Below, in pieces: positions 1-9,848 of a DNA stretch of 41,580 bases; position 1 is the stretch's first letter; each line of letters opens with the position of its first letter. The notes below the pieces were generated by a model. That model searched no databases. It worked only from the letters and a program-made list of their open reading frames with translations, and was not told where the DNA came from. Origin of the DNA: Pirellulales bacterium (lineage in GTDB: Bacteria; Planctomycetota; Planctomycetia; Pirellulales; DATAWG01); NCBI GenBank assembly GCA_035939775.1, contig DASZFO010000318.1:1-41580 (forward strand), given 5' to 3'. The position numbers and the translations under genes were made by a program.

Positions 1-729
1 GACCTGTAGCAGGTGATTCTGCACCATGTCGCGGAGCGCGCCGACGCCCTCGTAATAACCGACGCGCGAGCCGACGCCCTCCTCCTCGGCCACGGTGATC
101 TGCACGTGGTCGATGTAGTTGCGGTTCCAAATCGGCTCGAAGATCGTATTGGCAAACCGAAGCACAAGCACGTTCTGCACGGTTCCCTTGCCGAGATAGT
201 GGTCGATGCGATAGACCTGCCGCTCGGAGAAGACCTTGTGCACGGCCGCGTTGAGACGTTGGGCGGTGGCCAGGTCGGTGCCGAACGGCTTTTCGATGAC
301 GATTCGCCGCGTGCCGCGCGATTCGTCGGCCAGCCCGGTCGCGCCGAGCTGCTCGGCGGCCGGTTCGTAGAATTGCGGCGCCGTGGCCAGATAGTAGACT
401 CGCGTGCTCTCGGCCCCTTGTTCCAATTCGTCGAGCAGCTTCTTCAGTCCGACGAAGTCATCGCGATGGCCAATGTCGCCCGCGTGATAGAAGATCGACT
501 GGGCGAACTGCTGCCAACTTCCCGCGTCGAATTCCGAGCCGGCGAATTCCTTAGTTGAATCGGTGAGCTTTGCCCGCCACTGGTCGTGCGAAAATGACGA
601 GCGGGCAAAGCCGACGATTCGCGTCCCCTCCGGCAGCCGCTTCTTGCGGAACAAGCCGTACAGGGCGGGGATCAGCTTGCGGCTGGTCAAGTCGCCGGAG
701 GCGCCGAAGATAACGAGCGTGTGCGACAT
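1..729 (-). CDS. zwf: Glucose-6-phosphate 1-dehydrogenase, N-terminal part (cut by window edge)
   Basis: Oxidises glucose 6-phosphate to 6-phosphogluconolactone with NAD(P)+, the entry step of the oxidative pentose phosphate pathway, in the cytosol. The translation begins MSHTLVIFGASGDLTSRKL, with the family's GASGDLT dinucleotide-binding loop at residues 9-15. Further on it has VIEKPFGTDL and the active-site signature RIDHYLGKGT, whose His and Lys are the usual catalytic and substrate-binding residues. The ATG at 727-729 starts only 4 bases after the stop of the upstream dehydrogenase gene, so the two are very likely co-transcribed with gnd. 243 codons are visible, about half of the usual length; the C-terminal half lies beyond position 1. 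The identification is secure. Confidence 0.96.
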   Translation of the reverse strand, partial: MSHTLVIFGASGDLTSRKLIPALYGLFRKKRLPEGTRIVGFARSSFSHDQWRAKLTDSTKEFAGSEFDAGSWQQFAQSIFYHAGDIGHRDDFVGLKKLLDELEQGAESTRVYYLATAPQFYEPAAEQLGATGLADESRGTRRIVIEKPFGTDLATAQRLNAAVHKVFSERQVYRIDHYLGKGTVQNVLVLRFANTIFEPIWNRNYIDHVQITVAEEEGVGSRVGYYEGVGALRDMVQNHLLQV

Positions 730-733
730 GATT

Positions 734-1536
734 TCATAGCCTCATCGCGGTGAAACCGCCGTCAACATAATATGCCGCGCCGGTGATGAAGCTCCCCGCC
801 GCGCGGGACACGAGCAACAAAGCCGCGCCGATCAGCTCTTCCGGCGCCCCGAATCGGGCCAGCGGAGTTTGGGCGATGATCTTTGCCGTTCGCTCGACGT
901 CAAGAATCTTGCGATTCTGTTCGGCCGGAAAAAAACCGGGGCACAGCGCGTTTACGCGGATATTGTGCGGCGCCAGCTCCCGGGCAATATTCTCCGTCAG
1001 ATTGACCACTGCCGCTTTTGACGCCGAATAGGCGAACACCCGCGACAGCGGCAGATGGGCCGTGACGCTGCCGATATTCAAAATCGCCCCGCCGTTGCCG
1101 GCCGCGATCATCTGGCGAGCGAAGATCTGGCAGGCCAGATGCGTGCTCGTGAGGTTCGTCTGGAGGACCCGGTTCCAGTCGTCGTCGCTAACCTCAAGAT
1201 AGACCGAAGCCGAATTGACGCCGGCGCAATTGACCAGGATATCAACGCGCCCGCGTAGGGCGAGGGTCGCTGCGAGCAAAGCCTCGATCGACTGGCGGCT
1301 GGTGACATCGCAGGCGACAAACCTGGCCTCGCTGCCGAGTTCTTCAATCGCCCGAACCCGCGCCTCACCCCGCTCCGCTCCGCGCCCCGCGACAACGACA
1401 AACGCCCCAGCCTGCGCCAGCCCATCGCAAAGCGCACCACCAAGCACCCCGGTGCCGCCGATCACCACGGCGACCTGGCCCTTAAGACCGAACAGTTTTT
1501 CGACGTAGCCTCCCGCCATGCCTAAATCCGTTGGCC

Positions 1537-1540
<4 letters not shown>
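734..1540 (-). CDS. Short-chain dehydrogenase/reductase between gnd and zwf
   Basis: A classical SDR of 268 residues, a normal length for the family. Visible motifs: GGTGVLGG cofactor-binding turn at about residues 28-35, NCAG at 105-108, catalytic Ser near 159 and YSASK at 172-176, and a C-terminal VDGG. The start was taken at the ATG at 1538-1540, whose bases overlap the gnd stop codon as ATGA; a second ATG lies 7 codons downstream at 1519. The overlap suggests translational coupling to gnd. Closest in feel to gluconate 5-dehydrogenase, mannonate oxidoreductase or KduD-type enzymes, so a role in reducing or oxidising a sugar acid that feeds the 6-phosphogluconate pool is a reasonable inference. 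The true substrate cannot be read from the sequence. Confidence 0.9.
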
Positions 1541-2988
<1,448 letters not shown>

Positions 2989-3032
2989 GCAGATTTCGCT
3001 CCTAAAGATTGCAGGCGCGCTCTCGAATACCT

Positions 3033-3186
3033 TTACCACGAAGGTCACAAAGGACACGAAGAGAGGATTGTATCACAAGCTGATACGGAAGCGATGAATG
3101 ACAAAACCAGAATCAGCAGAAATCGGCCGATCGCGCTGAACATCCACCCTCATTTTCCTTGGTGCTCTTTGTGTCCTTCGTGGTAA
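3033..3186. repeat. Inverted repeat pair (ACCACGAAGG-type) between HAD gene and gnd
   Basis: The left arm at about 3033-3061 starts TTACCACGAAGG and continues with CACAAAGGACACGAAG. The right arm at about 3161-3186 is its inverted counterpart, ending CCTTCGTGGTAA, with roughly 22 of 26 positions able to pair. The right arm begins directly after the HAD stop codon and the left arm lies about 45 bases before the gnd start. Translations of such arms (HEGHKGHEE on one strand, FVTFVV on the other) are often mis-annotated as small proteins. It may serve as a transcript-end hairpin between the two genes, but the loop of about 100 bases makes this uncertain. Confidence 0.7.
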
Positions 3187-4056
3187 TCAGTCTTCCACGA
3201 CCGGCCAGGGTGGCCGCTCGGGGAGGCAACGGTCGAATTCGTCGAGCAATTGTCGTTGGTAGTCGCCGGCGAAACTCCGCGACAGGAATCGATCGATCCC
3301 TTCGTCGCGGAATCGTCGCCAGCTTGCTTCTTCCGCACCCGGATTGATCGGAAAGAACAGCGCGCTGTTCGCCACCGCAGCGCTATAATCGCCCGGGGCA
3401 TCACCCACCATGAGTGCATGATTTGCCGGATACTTGCGGGCGACCGCGAGCGATTCCTTCTTGGCGCCGATTTCCTGGCCGCAGATCGCGCGAACGTAGC
3501 GCAGCAAGTCATGCTCCTCCCATTCGCGGGTCAACGCTTCATTCGGCGTGGCCGAGATCACGATCAGATCGGCGCGCGGCGCGAGCTTTTCCAGGCTCTC
3601 GCGAAGGAACGGAAATGGCGGCACGCCGCGGACGATCCGGGCGACCGCCTCGTTGACCGCGACCGACCATTCGAGCGCCTGCTTTAGATGCGGATCGCCC
3701 GTCGCCGCCACGGCCGCCTTGAGCGCCGGATTCGCCAGTTTCGTCTCCGTCTCGATCCAGCGCACCAGACCAGCGGGGACCGTAATCTCGACGCCGCGAC
3801 CGCGAACCTCCGGGCGTTTGCGGAGCCACTCAAGCGTTTCGATCAGGGCCGGAAAGCGATTGATCCCTCGGCTCTTCGAATACAGATTGACGAATTCCGC
3901 CGCCTCGCGGGCATATTTGCTGATCCCCTGCAACTCGTAGCTATTGATGATGTTCGGGATGAAGCACTCCTTGTGCTTCACCTCCATCGTGTCGAACGCG
4001 CAGCCATCGGAATCGATGCCGACAAGAAAATCGTGTTGCGGATCGAGGTCGAACAT
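3187..4056 (-). CDS. HAD-superfamily phosphatase-like hydrolase
   Basis: A 289-residue HAD hydrolase. Motif I is LVGIDSDGCAFDTM with the nucleophile Asp15 and acid/base Asp17; motif II is the Ser/Thr of VISAT near 168-170; a Lys at about 199-200 (GAKK) suits motif III; motif IV is MVGDAPGDY with Asp219 and Asp223. A long helical cap of about 130 residues follows motif I, as in C1-capped phosphatases such as phosphoglycolate phosphatase. The substrate is unknown; its place between phosphofructokinase and gnd suggests a sugar phosphate or a damaged metabolite of this pathway, which is only inference. The ATG at 4054-4056 fits the start of the fold. The gene shares the strand of its neighbours and lies 105 bases after the pfk stop. 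Confidence 0.82.
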   Translation of the reverse strand: MFDLDPQHDFLVGIDSDGCAFDTMEVKHKECFIPNIINSYELQGISKYAREAAEFVNLYSKSRGINRFPALIETLEWLRKRPEVRGRGVEITVPAGLVRWIETETKLANPALKAAVAATGDPHLKQALEWSVAVNEAVARIVRGVPPFPFLRESLEKLAPRADLIVISATPNEALTREWEEHDLLRYVRAICGQEIGAKKESLAVARKYPANHALMVGDAPGDYSAAVANSALFFPINPGAEEASWRRFRDEGIDRFLSRSFAGDYQRQLLDEFDRCLPERPPWPVVED

Positions 4057-4061
4057 GAATC

Positions 4062-4138
4062 GGAGGTCGGCGGTCGGAAGTCAGATGTCGGAAGTCGGAG
4101 CCCGGAGATCGAACGGTAGCCGGTTCGCTTGCGAACCG
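4062..4138. repeat. GTCGGAAG-type short direct repeats and a perfect hairpin
   Basis: In the gap between pfk and the HAD gene, positions 4062-4112 carry degenerate tandem copies of GTCGG(A/C)(A/G)GTC. They are followed at 4121-4138 by the perfect stem CGGTTCGC / GCGAACCG with a 2-base loop. No T-tract follows on either strand, so it is not a standard intrinsic terminator; it may be a REP-like sequence or an mRNA processing or stability element in the pfk-HAD transcript. Confidence 0.5.
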
Positions 4139-4161
4139 AAGTCAGCGGCGGTCCTCCAACC

Positions 4162-5460
4162 TCACACGTTCCGCTCGCGGTCGGCTTGCGGAATATATTT
4201 TTGCAGTTTTTGGTCCGCGTAGATAGGTGACAGACGAGCAAGACGTTGACGGCCGCCGACCAGGGGCAGGCTGACCATGTCTTCACCCACGAGCGGTTGG
4301 GCATAGTGCACGAATTCGTCCGTCACATCGTAACCGTTTGCTGCAATCCAGGCCGCCGGAAAACTCCGCTCGCTTGCCGCAACTTGCGCGAGCGGCACTT
4401 TGTCGTACCGCGCGCGATAGATCGGTCCCGGATCGCGGAGGATCGTCGCCATGAACCCGCTTTTGCCACGGGCCGCTAAGAGCGCCGCCATCTGGCCGCT
4501 CCGGTAGGCCTCCTCCAGATCGACGGTCGAAGCCAGCGCCATCGCGTGGCGCTGATCGGTGCCGGACACATTACCCCGAGCGGCCCCTTTGCAGGCCAGG
4601 CCGACGTGATTCAGATAGTTTACGACGATCTGGCAGACGGTCGTCTGGCTGGAGCTGAACGCCACGTGCCCGAAAGAATCGCGGGCCTCCCCGAGACTGC
4701 CAACATCGAACCCTTCGCTTACTACGACCAGGCAGCGGCCGGAGCGGCGCAGCTCGTCGTTCACTCGATCGGCGAACTGCTCGAGCGAACAGGGACTTTC
4801 GGCCAGGTAAATCTGCAGCGGCATCTCGCGGTCAGGATCGGCTAGCCGCGCCGCGGCGGGGATGAAGCCGATCCGCCGCCCCATCGCTTGCATCACGAGC
4901 ACCGGATCGGCGGGCGAGGAGCCGGCGTTCTCCTCGTTGGCGTTCTGGACCATGTGCATCCAGTATTTGGCGACCGAACCGTAGCCGGGCGTGTGATCGA
5001 TCAGCTTGAATTCGCTGTCTCCCACGTCGTTGTCGATCGTCTTCGGTACGCCGATGCCGACCAGATCCAGTCCTCGATCGTGGGCCAGCGCGACCACTTT
5101 GTTGGCCGTGTCCATCGAATCGTTGCCGCCGATATAGAGAAAATAGCCGACGTCGTGGGTCTTGAAGACCTCGATGACCCGCTCGAAATCCTTTGCCTGC
5201 GATGGCTTGAGCTTGTAGCGGCAAGTGCCGATCGATCCGGCCGCTGGCGTGAATCGCAAGAGCGCGATTTCCTCGGCCGGTTGAGCGGTGAGATCGAGCA
5301 ACTCTTCTTTCAGCACCCCTTCGATCCCGTGCCGCGCGCCGTAAACCGTGCCGATCTCGCTCAGCTCGCGCGCCGTTTCGACGATGCCGCGAAGACTATT
5401 GTTGATCACCGGGCTCGGCCCGCCGCTCTGCGCGACGACCATGTTGCGAGGGCGAGGCAT
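4162..5460 (-). CDS. 6-phosphofructokinase, probably pyrophosphate-dependent
   Basis: Phosphorylates fructose 6-phosphate to fructose 1,6-bisphosphate in glycolysis. The 432-residue protein shows SGGPSPVINNS near the N-terminus, the phosphoryl-donor loop IGGNDSMDTANK (GGND at 111-114) and PKTIDND at 139-145. ATP enzymes have GGDGS here; the Asp in the fourth position and the Lys in PKTIDND are marks of the PPi-dependent class, in which the reaction is reversible. Asn in place of the first Asp is unusual against E. coli PfkA but known in some long PPi-type clades. The start chosen is the ATG at 5458-5460; a TTG 13 codons upstream is possible. PPi specificity is inferred from these residues only. 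Confidence 0.9.
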   Translation of the reverse strand: MPRPRNMVVAQSGGPSPVINNSLRGIVETARELSEIGTVYGARHGIEGVLKEELLDLTAQPAEEIALLRFTPAAGSIGTCRYKLKPSQAKDFERVIEVFKTHDVGYFLYIGGNDSMDTANKVVALAHDRGLDLVGIGVPKTIDNDVGDSEFKLIDHTPGYGSVAKYWMHMVQNANEENAGSSPADPVLVMQAMGRRIGFIPAAARLADPDREMPLQIYLAESPCSLEQFADRVNDELRRSGRCLVVVSEGFDVGSLGEARDSFGHVAFSSSQTTVCQIVVNYLNHVGLACKGAARGNVSGTDQRHAMALASTVDLEEAYRSGQMAALLAARGKSGFMATILRDPGPIYRARYDKVPLAQVAASERSFPAAWIAANGYDVTDEFVHYAQPLVGEDMVSLPLVGGRQRLARLSPIYADQKLQKYIPQADRERNV

Positions 5461-5506
5461 GGAACGAGGATTCCGGGGTAAACGAAGGGCGACCGACAAA
5501 GAGTGC

Positions 5507-5555
5507 CTTACATATCCGGCGGGGACTGTCCCCTTCTCCCAGCCGGATTCGTAAG
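5507..5555. repeat. Palindromic element with GGGGACTGTCCCC core (copy 1)
   Basis: Upstream of pfk. Outer arms CTTACATATCCGGC and GCCGGATTCGTAAG can pair over 12 of 14 positions and flank the palindrome GGGGACTGTCCCC. The same core occurs in the elements at 6141-6210, 27652-27757 and 34932-35037. It looks like a member of a dispersed, non-coding palindromic family. It does not contain an obvious promoter for pfk. Confidence 0.7.
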
Positions 5556-5746
5556 ACGCTCAAAGTACAAAGTAACGACAATTTCCGCCGCCCACAAGGA
5601 CGATCTAACGTGGCGGGCGCACGGTATGAATTACGATCACCGCGTCGTCGCCGAAGATGCACACACGTTCGGTGCGCAGGCGTCGGAAGGAGTAGTCGAT
5701 GCCGCGCCGGGCTTCGACAAGTCGTGTCCCGAGAAAGAATTGGCAA

Positions 5747-5926
5747 CTAGCTTCCCGAAAGGGAATTTGCCGCATTGCTAAACGTCGTGCTCGCGTTCGA
5801 GCCGACGCGCTTGATGGCGACAAGGCAGACCATCACGATCATCGTGAGCAGAATGGCGTATTCGACGGCGGTCGGGCCATCCTCCCTGCGAAGCAAGTCT
5901 CGAATGAATTGCCATCCGCACCGCAT
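5747..5926 (-). CDS. Flp/Fap-type class IVb pilin subunit
   Basis: A 59-residue protein with a short basic leader, then the hydrophobic pilin helix: the motif GPTAVEYAILLTMIVM spans about residues 17-32, with the Glu at position 22 expected at +5 after prepilin cleavage at Gly17, as in Flp pilins processed by TadV-type peptidase. It would form the shaft of a Tad (tight adherence) pilus after export to the inner membrane. The ATG at 5924-5926 has an AAGGGA ribosome-binding site about 7 bases upstream. No tad assembly genes are visible nearby, so the machinery must be encoded elsewhere. Flp pilins are often orphan genes in planctomycetes. Confidence 0.88.
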   Translation of the reverse strand: MRCGWQFIRDLLRREDGPTAVEYAILLTMIVMVCLVAIKRVGSNASTTFSNAANSLSGS

Positions 5927-6056
5927 GTTCGCATCCCTTGACGTGCTGAATTGGGCTGCAATCCGTCCACGTAAGCCTAGCTCACGACAGCCGGTTGGCA
6001 AGAAAACTCGCCCCGAGCGGTTGCGAAAACGCCTTGTAATTTCCAGCCAATCCAAG

Positions 6057-6129
<73 letters not shown>

Positions 6130-6140
6130 GCCACGCGGCC

Positions 6141-6210
6141 CTTAGATCGCCTGACCAATCCGACTGGAAAAAGGAGACAGTCCCCGCCGGGTTTATCGGG
6201 CGATCTCAAG
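6141..6210. repeat. Palindromic element with GGAGACAGTCCCC core (copy 2)
   Basis: Begins about 12 bases upstream of the tRNA-Phe gene (in its transcription direction). The ends CTTAGATCGCC and the inverted GGCGATCTCAAG form arms of about 27 bases with several mismatches, and near the middle lies GGAGACAGTCCCC, one base off the palindrome seen at 5521. The inner part next to the core (CCAATCCGACTGG read inward) also resembles copy 1, where CCAGCCGGATT follows the core, so the two are relatives. Positions 6211-6414 downstream hold no convincing gene. Confidence 0.65.
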
Positions 6211-6414
6211 CGGTGCGAAGCAACCAATTGTGCTGCAAACGGTTGAACGTTTCAAGGGCCGAGCGGCGGCCAGAAAACGGCGGTTGCCGATTTCGGATGC
6301 CGGACTGCGCTTTGCTTGGAGACGCGGAAGCGCGAACTTTCCGACAAACAATCGGGGCCGCGATCCTGGCCACCCTCTGGCCAATGGATCGGCATGCGGG
6401 ATGCTCGGCGAAAC

Positions 6415-8094
6415 TTAGTTCCAAGCTGAATTCAATTCATGGACCTGAAGCAACTTGATCCGCGCCGCGCCTCCCCGCGCATAGACCTCGACCGACTTGG
6501 AATCCGCGGCGGGTACTACGCCAATCGGCATGTAAACCAGTCCGTCATTCGCATAAACCTCGAGCGACGAGTGATCGACGAGAATCCGCAGCCGGATGCG
6601 GCCCTCCTGCGGCGAAAGCGCGGCGGCGCTTTTGACTGCCGTCAGCTCTTTCTTTCCAACGTCGTAACGCACTGCGATGCCGCGGACCACGAGTCCCAGT
6701 TCCTGGGCGCTGCCGATCTCCAAGTCGGCGCGGATGTCGAGCAACTCCCCGCGAATATCCACGATTGTTGGTTGGGCGGGGGCCAACGGCTCGTCGCGGC
6801 GAGTCAAGCTGCTTGTATAGAGGCGTTCGATCTCCTTGACCGGCTCGGCGAACATGCGAACACCCTCGTCCGTGTCGCGGAGCTTCAATTCGTTCGGAAA
6901 GAGCATCATCTGGTTGAAGGGCATGCCGGGCATCGCGACTCGACCCCAAGCAATTTGGATCCTACGGCCATCGTTGGTGGGAATGTCGTTGAATGTCTGC
7001 GAAGCATAGAAGCTGTTGCCACGGTTGAAACGGTGTTTGCCCGATTCGACTTCAAACCGCTTCCCGTCGAACCGGCCGATTGAATAATCGCCGTCTCCAG
7101 CATAAATGACCCATTTCAGTTGATTCGGCTTACCGGTCACCGGAAGTTCGAACAGCTCGGGGCACTCGAAGAAGCCCTCAATCCGGCTCTGGTAGGTCCA
7201 GTGCTTCAGATCCACCGAGGTGTGGAAGGCAATGAAACGCTTGCCGTCCGACTCGTCGTAAACCGCCATCACCCAGGTCTGTCCTGGCGCGTACCAGATC
7301 AACTTCGGGTCCCGGCCGTTATGGCGCACGACCGGGTTCTCGGCGTAGTCGGTAAACGTCCTCCCGCGATCGTTGCTGAAGGCGATGCACTCGCCGCGGC
7401 CGGTGCTGGTATAAGCGGCAACGATCACGTCGTCGGCACCCGATTTGAAGCCGGCGGTGTTCTCCTTGTCCACCACCGCGCTCCCCGAGAAGCACCAATC
7501 GCCGAATGCATGGGGATAGAGCGCGATCGGGAGTTGCTTCCAATGGACGAGATCGGAGCTGACCGCGTGGCCCCAGTGTATGTTGCCCCAATCCCAGCCA
7601 TAGGGATTGTGCTGAAAGAAGAGATGATACTCGCCGCGATAATACACCAGGCCGATCGGATCGTTGTTCCAGCCACGGAGCGGGGAAAAATGGAACTGCG
7701 GGCGGAGTTTTTCGTTGTAGGCCGTGGCGGGATCAGCCGGTTGATCGTCCTGGCGGACGGCGTTTAGCTCTGAATCGGCGGCGGGTTGGAGTTGGAGCGT
7801 CGCTTTCTTTCCGCGAATATCGGCCAGATCGAGAAACGCCCAGAAATCCGGATTCGCCGCGGACAATTCAATCTCGAACTCGCGATAGACCTTACCCTCC
7901 AGCAGAACGGTCATCCGTCGCCGCGGCGCGCCGCGCTTCACCGGCAAGAGCAGATAGCGCTTCTCGATCGTCAGCTCGCGGGTGGCGCCGTCAGGCTCGG
8001 CGGCCGAAATCATCGTGGATTCCAACGCCGCCAGCACGAGGACGAAGCCGGCGATTGCGGACAACGCAGTTCGGAAGCCGAGAGTCCGTTTCAT
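6415..8094 (-). CDS. GH32 glycoside hydrolase: secreted levanase/fructan beta-fructosidase-like
   Basis: Cleaves beta-fructosidic bonds of fructans or sucrose outside the cytoplasm. The 559-residue protein starts with a signal peptide (MKRTLGFRTA then a hydrophobic stretch ending near Ala31-Ala32). Residues about 40-120 form a separate beta-domain seen in some secreted GH32 enzymes. The catalytic five-blade propeller follows: GWNNDPIG at 141-148 with nucleophile Asp145, GRDPK at 260-264 with the transition-state Asp, and FECPELF at 309-315 with acid/base Glu310. A C-terminal beta-sandwich follows, with the segment DHSSLEVYAND typical of GH32. The ATG at 8092-8094 overlaps the stop of the upstream DUF4432 gene (ATGA), so the two are translationally coupled. 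Exact substrate (levan, inulin, sucrose) is not decided. Confidence 0.95.
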   Translation of the reverse strand: MKRTLGFRTALSAIAGFVLVLAALESTMISAAEPDGATRELTIEKRYLLLPVKRGAPRRRMTVLLEGKVYREFEIELSAANPDFWAFLDLADIRGKKATLQLQPAADSELNAVRQDDQPADPATAYNEKLRPQFHFSPLRGWNNDPIGLVYYRGEYHLFFQHNPYGWDWGNIHWGHAVSSDLVHWKQLPIALYPHAFGDWCFSGSAVVDKENTAGFKSGADDVIVAAYTSTGRGECIAFSNDRGRTFTDYAENPVVRHNGRDPKLIWYAPGQTWVMAVYDESDGKRFIAFHTSVDLKHWTYQSRIEGFFECPELFELPVTGKPNQLKWVIYAGDGDYSIGRFDGKRFEVESGKHRFNRGNSFYASQTFNDIPTNDGRRIQIAWGRVAMPGMPFNQMMLFPNELKLRDTDEGVRMFAEPVKEIERLYTSSLTRRDEPLAPAQPTIVDIRGELLDIRADLEIGSAQELGLVVRGIAVRYDVGKKELTAVKSAAALSPQEGRIRLRILVDHSSLEVYANDGLVYMPIGVVPAADSKSVEVYARGGAARIKLLQVHELNSAWN

Positions 8095-9374
8095 GGAGTT
8101 TTCGGACTTTCCGCCGACTCGGGCGGGCGTGGCGGTTTGGAATCGACTTCCATTCGAGAGCCGTTTTGCAGCTTGGCGATTTCGGCGGCCTCGGCGGAGA
8201 CGGCCGGCTTGCCGACGTGGATGCCGACATCGAGGCGGAAGTCGCGGGTGTCGCCTGCCGCCAGCTTTGGAACGCGCCCCGCGATTCGCTCGATTCGGCG
8301 GTTGTAGGGGAAGCCGGTCCCTGGTTCAAGCCCCGTGACGTAGCCATCTTCGGTGGCAGCCGTGTTCTTCCAGACGGTCAGATACGGGAGCTGGTCGGTC
8401 TTCCAGCGAATCGTTACCGCCCGATCGGCCGCGTTATTCTCCAGCATCACTAGTCCTCGACCGTCTGCCATCGCGATCGGAACAAAGCAATAGACTTGCT
8501 CAATGAACCCCTTTGTCGGCCCGTCGTAGGCGTCCCAGTTCGACAGTCCCTCGGCCGCATGGTCGTTGAACGGGGCAATTCGTCGGGCGGCCGTCAATAC
8601 TCGCGAACCTTTTCCCAATAACGGCGGACCGAAGTTGCAGTGGTAAATGACCTGATACTCCTGCTCGAACGCCCCGTGATTCGTCACATGGTCTTCGATG
8701 CGGAAGGTATCGGCGCCCGGTTCGGTCGAGATCTCGGTTGCCAATTCCAGCTTCGGCCCGTAGAAGGCCTGTTCGTACACGGTCCCTTTGACACGAATTC
8801 GATGCGGCGCATCGCGATCGACAACCACCGAGACCTCCGACGCCGGGATGTTGCCGATTTTGCCGTGCAACGTAAGGTCCATCGTCGCCTTCTCACCGAC
8901 GTTGTTGACGAATTCATCCTTGCCGGGGTGTCCGGCAAATTCCAATCCGCAGCGGACCATCCATTCGTTGAATCCTTCAAGCCAGCCGAGTCCATCGCGA
9001 CTTTCTAGCCGCATGAACTGTGGATGCACGACTTGCTTGACGGGCGAATTCCAACCCAGCCGCACATCGCCGCTCTTGACTTCAAGCACGCTCATCCCAC
9101 GGGTGGGAATAATCGTGATTTGCAGCTTGCCGTTGTCCAGTACGATTAACTCGCACCCTTCTTGTTTGCCGCCATGAAGCTGGAAGCGCTTGACGGACCA
9201 CGGCATGGCGGATTCATACCTCGCATCGCGGCTCGTCATCTGCCAATTCGGCTGCGAATCGCCCGCCTTGATGGTCGTTAAGACATGCTCGCCACGATTC
9301 AGCGAATCTGTATCGCTCGGCCCGAAGCCGCCAGCGCTCATCGCCCCCAGCAAGCAGATGATCGTTTTACGCAC
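8091..9374 (-). CDS. DUF4432 family (aldose 1-epimerase-like) protein, exported
   Basis: 427 residues starting at a GTG (9372-9374), with GGAG about 10 bases upstream. Segments characteristic of the DUF4432 galactose-mutarotase-like fold are present: IIPTRGMSVLEVKSGDVRLG near residues 90-110, then GLGWLEGFNEWMVRCGLEFAG and VIYHCNFGPPLLGKGSR. The N-terminus (RKTIICLLGAMSAGG) looks like a short export signal. The family is related to aldose epimerases that interconvert sugar anomers, but catalytic function is not established. Coupling by a 4-base overlap with the GH32 gene implies it acts on the products of fructan breakdown or binds the freed sugar; this is inference. Confidence 0.85.
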   Translation of the reverse strand: MRKTIICLLGAMSAGGFGPSDTDSLNRGEHVLTTIKAGDSQPNWQMTSRDARYESAMPWSVKRFQLHGGKQEGCELIVLDNGKLQITIIPTRGMSVLEVKSGDVRLGWNSPVKQVVHPQFMRLESRDGLGWLEGFNEWMVRCGLEFAGHPGKDEFVNNVGEKATMDLTLHGKIGNIPASEVSVVVDRDAPHRIRVKGTVYEQAFYGPKLELATEISTEPGADTFRIEDHVTNHGAFEQEYQVIYHCNFGPPLLGKGSRVLTAARRIAPFNDHAAEGLSNWDAYDGPTKGFIEQVYCFVPIAMADGRGLVMLENNAADRAVTIRWKTDQLPYLTVWKNTAATEDGYVTGLEPGTGFPYNRRIERIAGRVPKLAAGDTRDFRLDVGIHVGKPAVSAEAAEIAKLQNGSRMEVDSKPPRPPESAESPKTP

Positions 9375-9419
9375 GGAAGGTTCTCCAGAAGTGTGATCTT
9401 TATGTCGGCAGGCCGTATT

Positions 9420-9848
9420 TCAGCTACGATCTTCTCGTTGTCCAATTCGAGCCGTCGTTGTTCGAGCCAAGTGACTTCCCTGTCGCAATTGCAAACTGGT
9501 ATTTGCCAATTCGGTTGAGCCTGGAAGAAACCCCGCTTCGAACGGTCGCCATTTTAACATCGCGTCCGACTCTCGCATGTACCGCATATTGGATTTGGAA
9601 GTGTCTCGAGATCGTGGTGGTCGGCGGCTAAGCGATCTTGCCTGCTCAATCGTTCGATAACGGTGCCGATCCAATTTGTTCGCCTTGTCAAGCTCTGACT
9701 GTCGCTCACGCCAGAATCGCGCGACCCCTGCGCTGAGCGAACAGGCCAGCGCCACAAGGGCGACTGCGATCAGCAACGTCCGCAGGCTGAATTGGAAGCA
9801 GCGGCGTTTGCGCTTAGGCGGATCAGCATTTGGCGGCTCGACATGCAT
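9420..9848 (-). CDS. Small membrane protein of the planctomycete FQFSLRTLL type
   Basis: 142 residues. After a basic leader (PPKRKRR) comes CFQFSLRTLLIAVALVALAC, a signature that starts very many small planctomycete proteins, with a single membrane helix at about residues 23-45. The remainder is polar and basic with no recognised domain. The ATG at 9846-9848 was chosen since it sits exactly 6 bases after a GATAAT box (see the promoter entry), which would make a leaderless transcript; the reading frame remains open upstream into that box. Function unknown. The C-terminal half has the compositional look of a degraded or fast-evolving gene, so partial pseudogene status is possible. Confidence 0.6.
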   Translation of the reverse strand: MHVEPPNADPPKRKRRCFQFSLRTLLIAVALVALACSLSAGVARFWRERQSELDKANKLDRHRYRTIEQARSLSRRPPRSRDTSKSNMRYMRESDAMLKWRPFEAGFLPGSTELANTSLQLRQGSHLARTTTARIGQREDRS

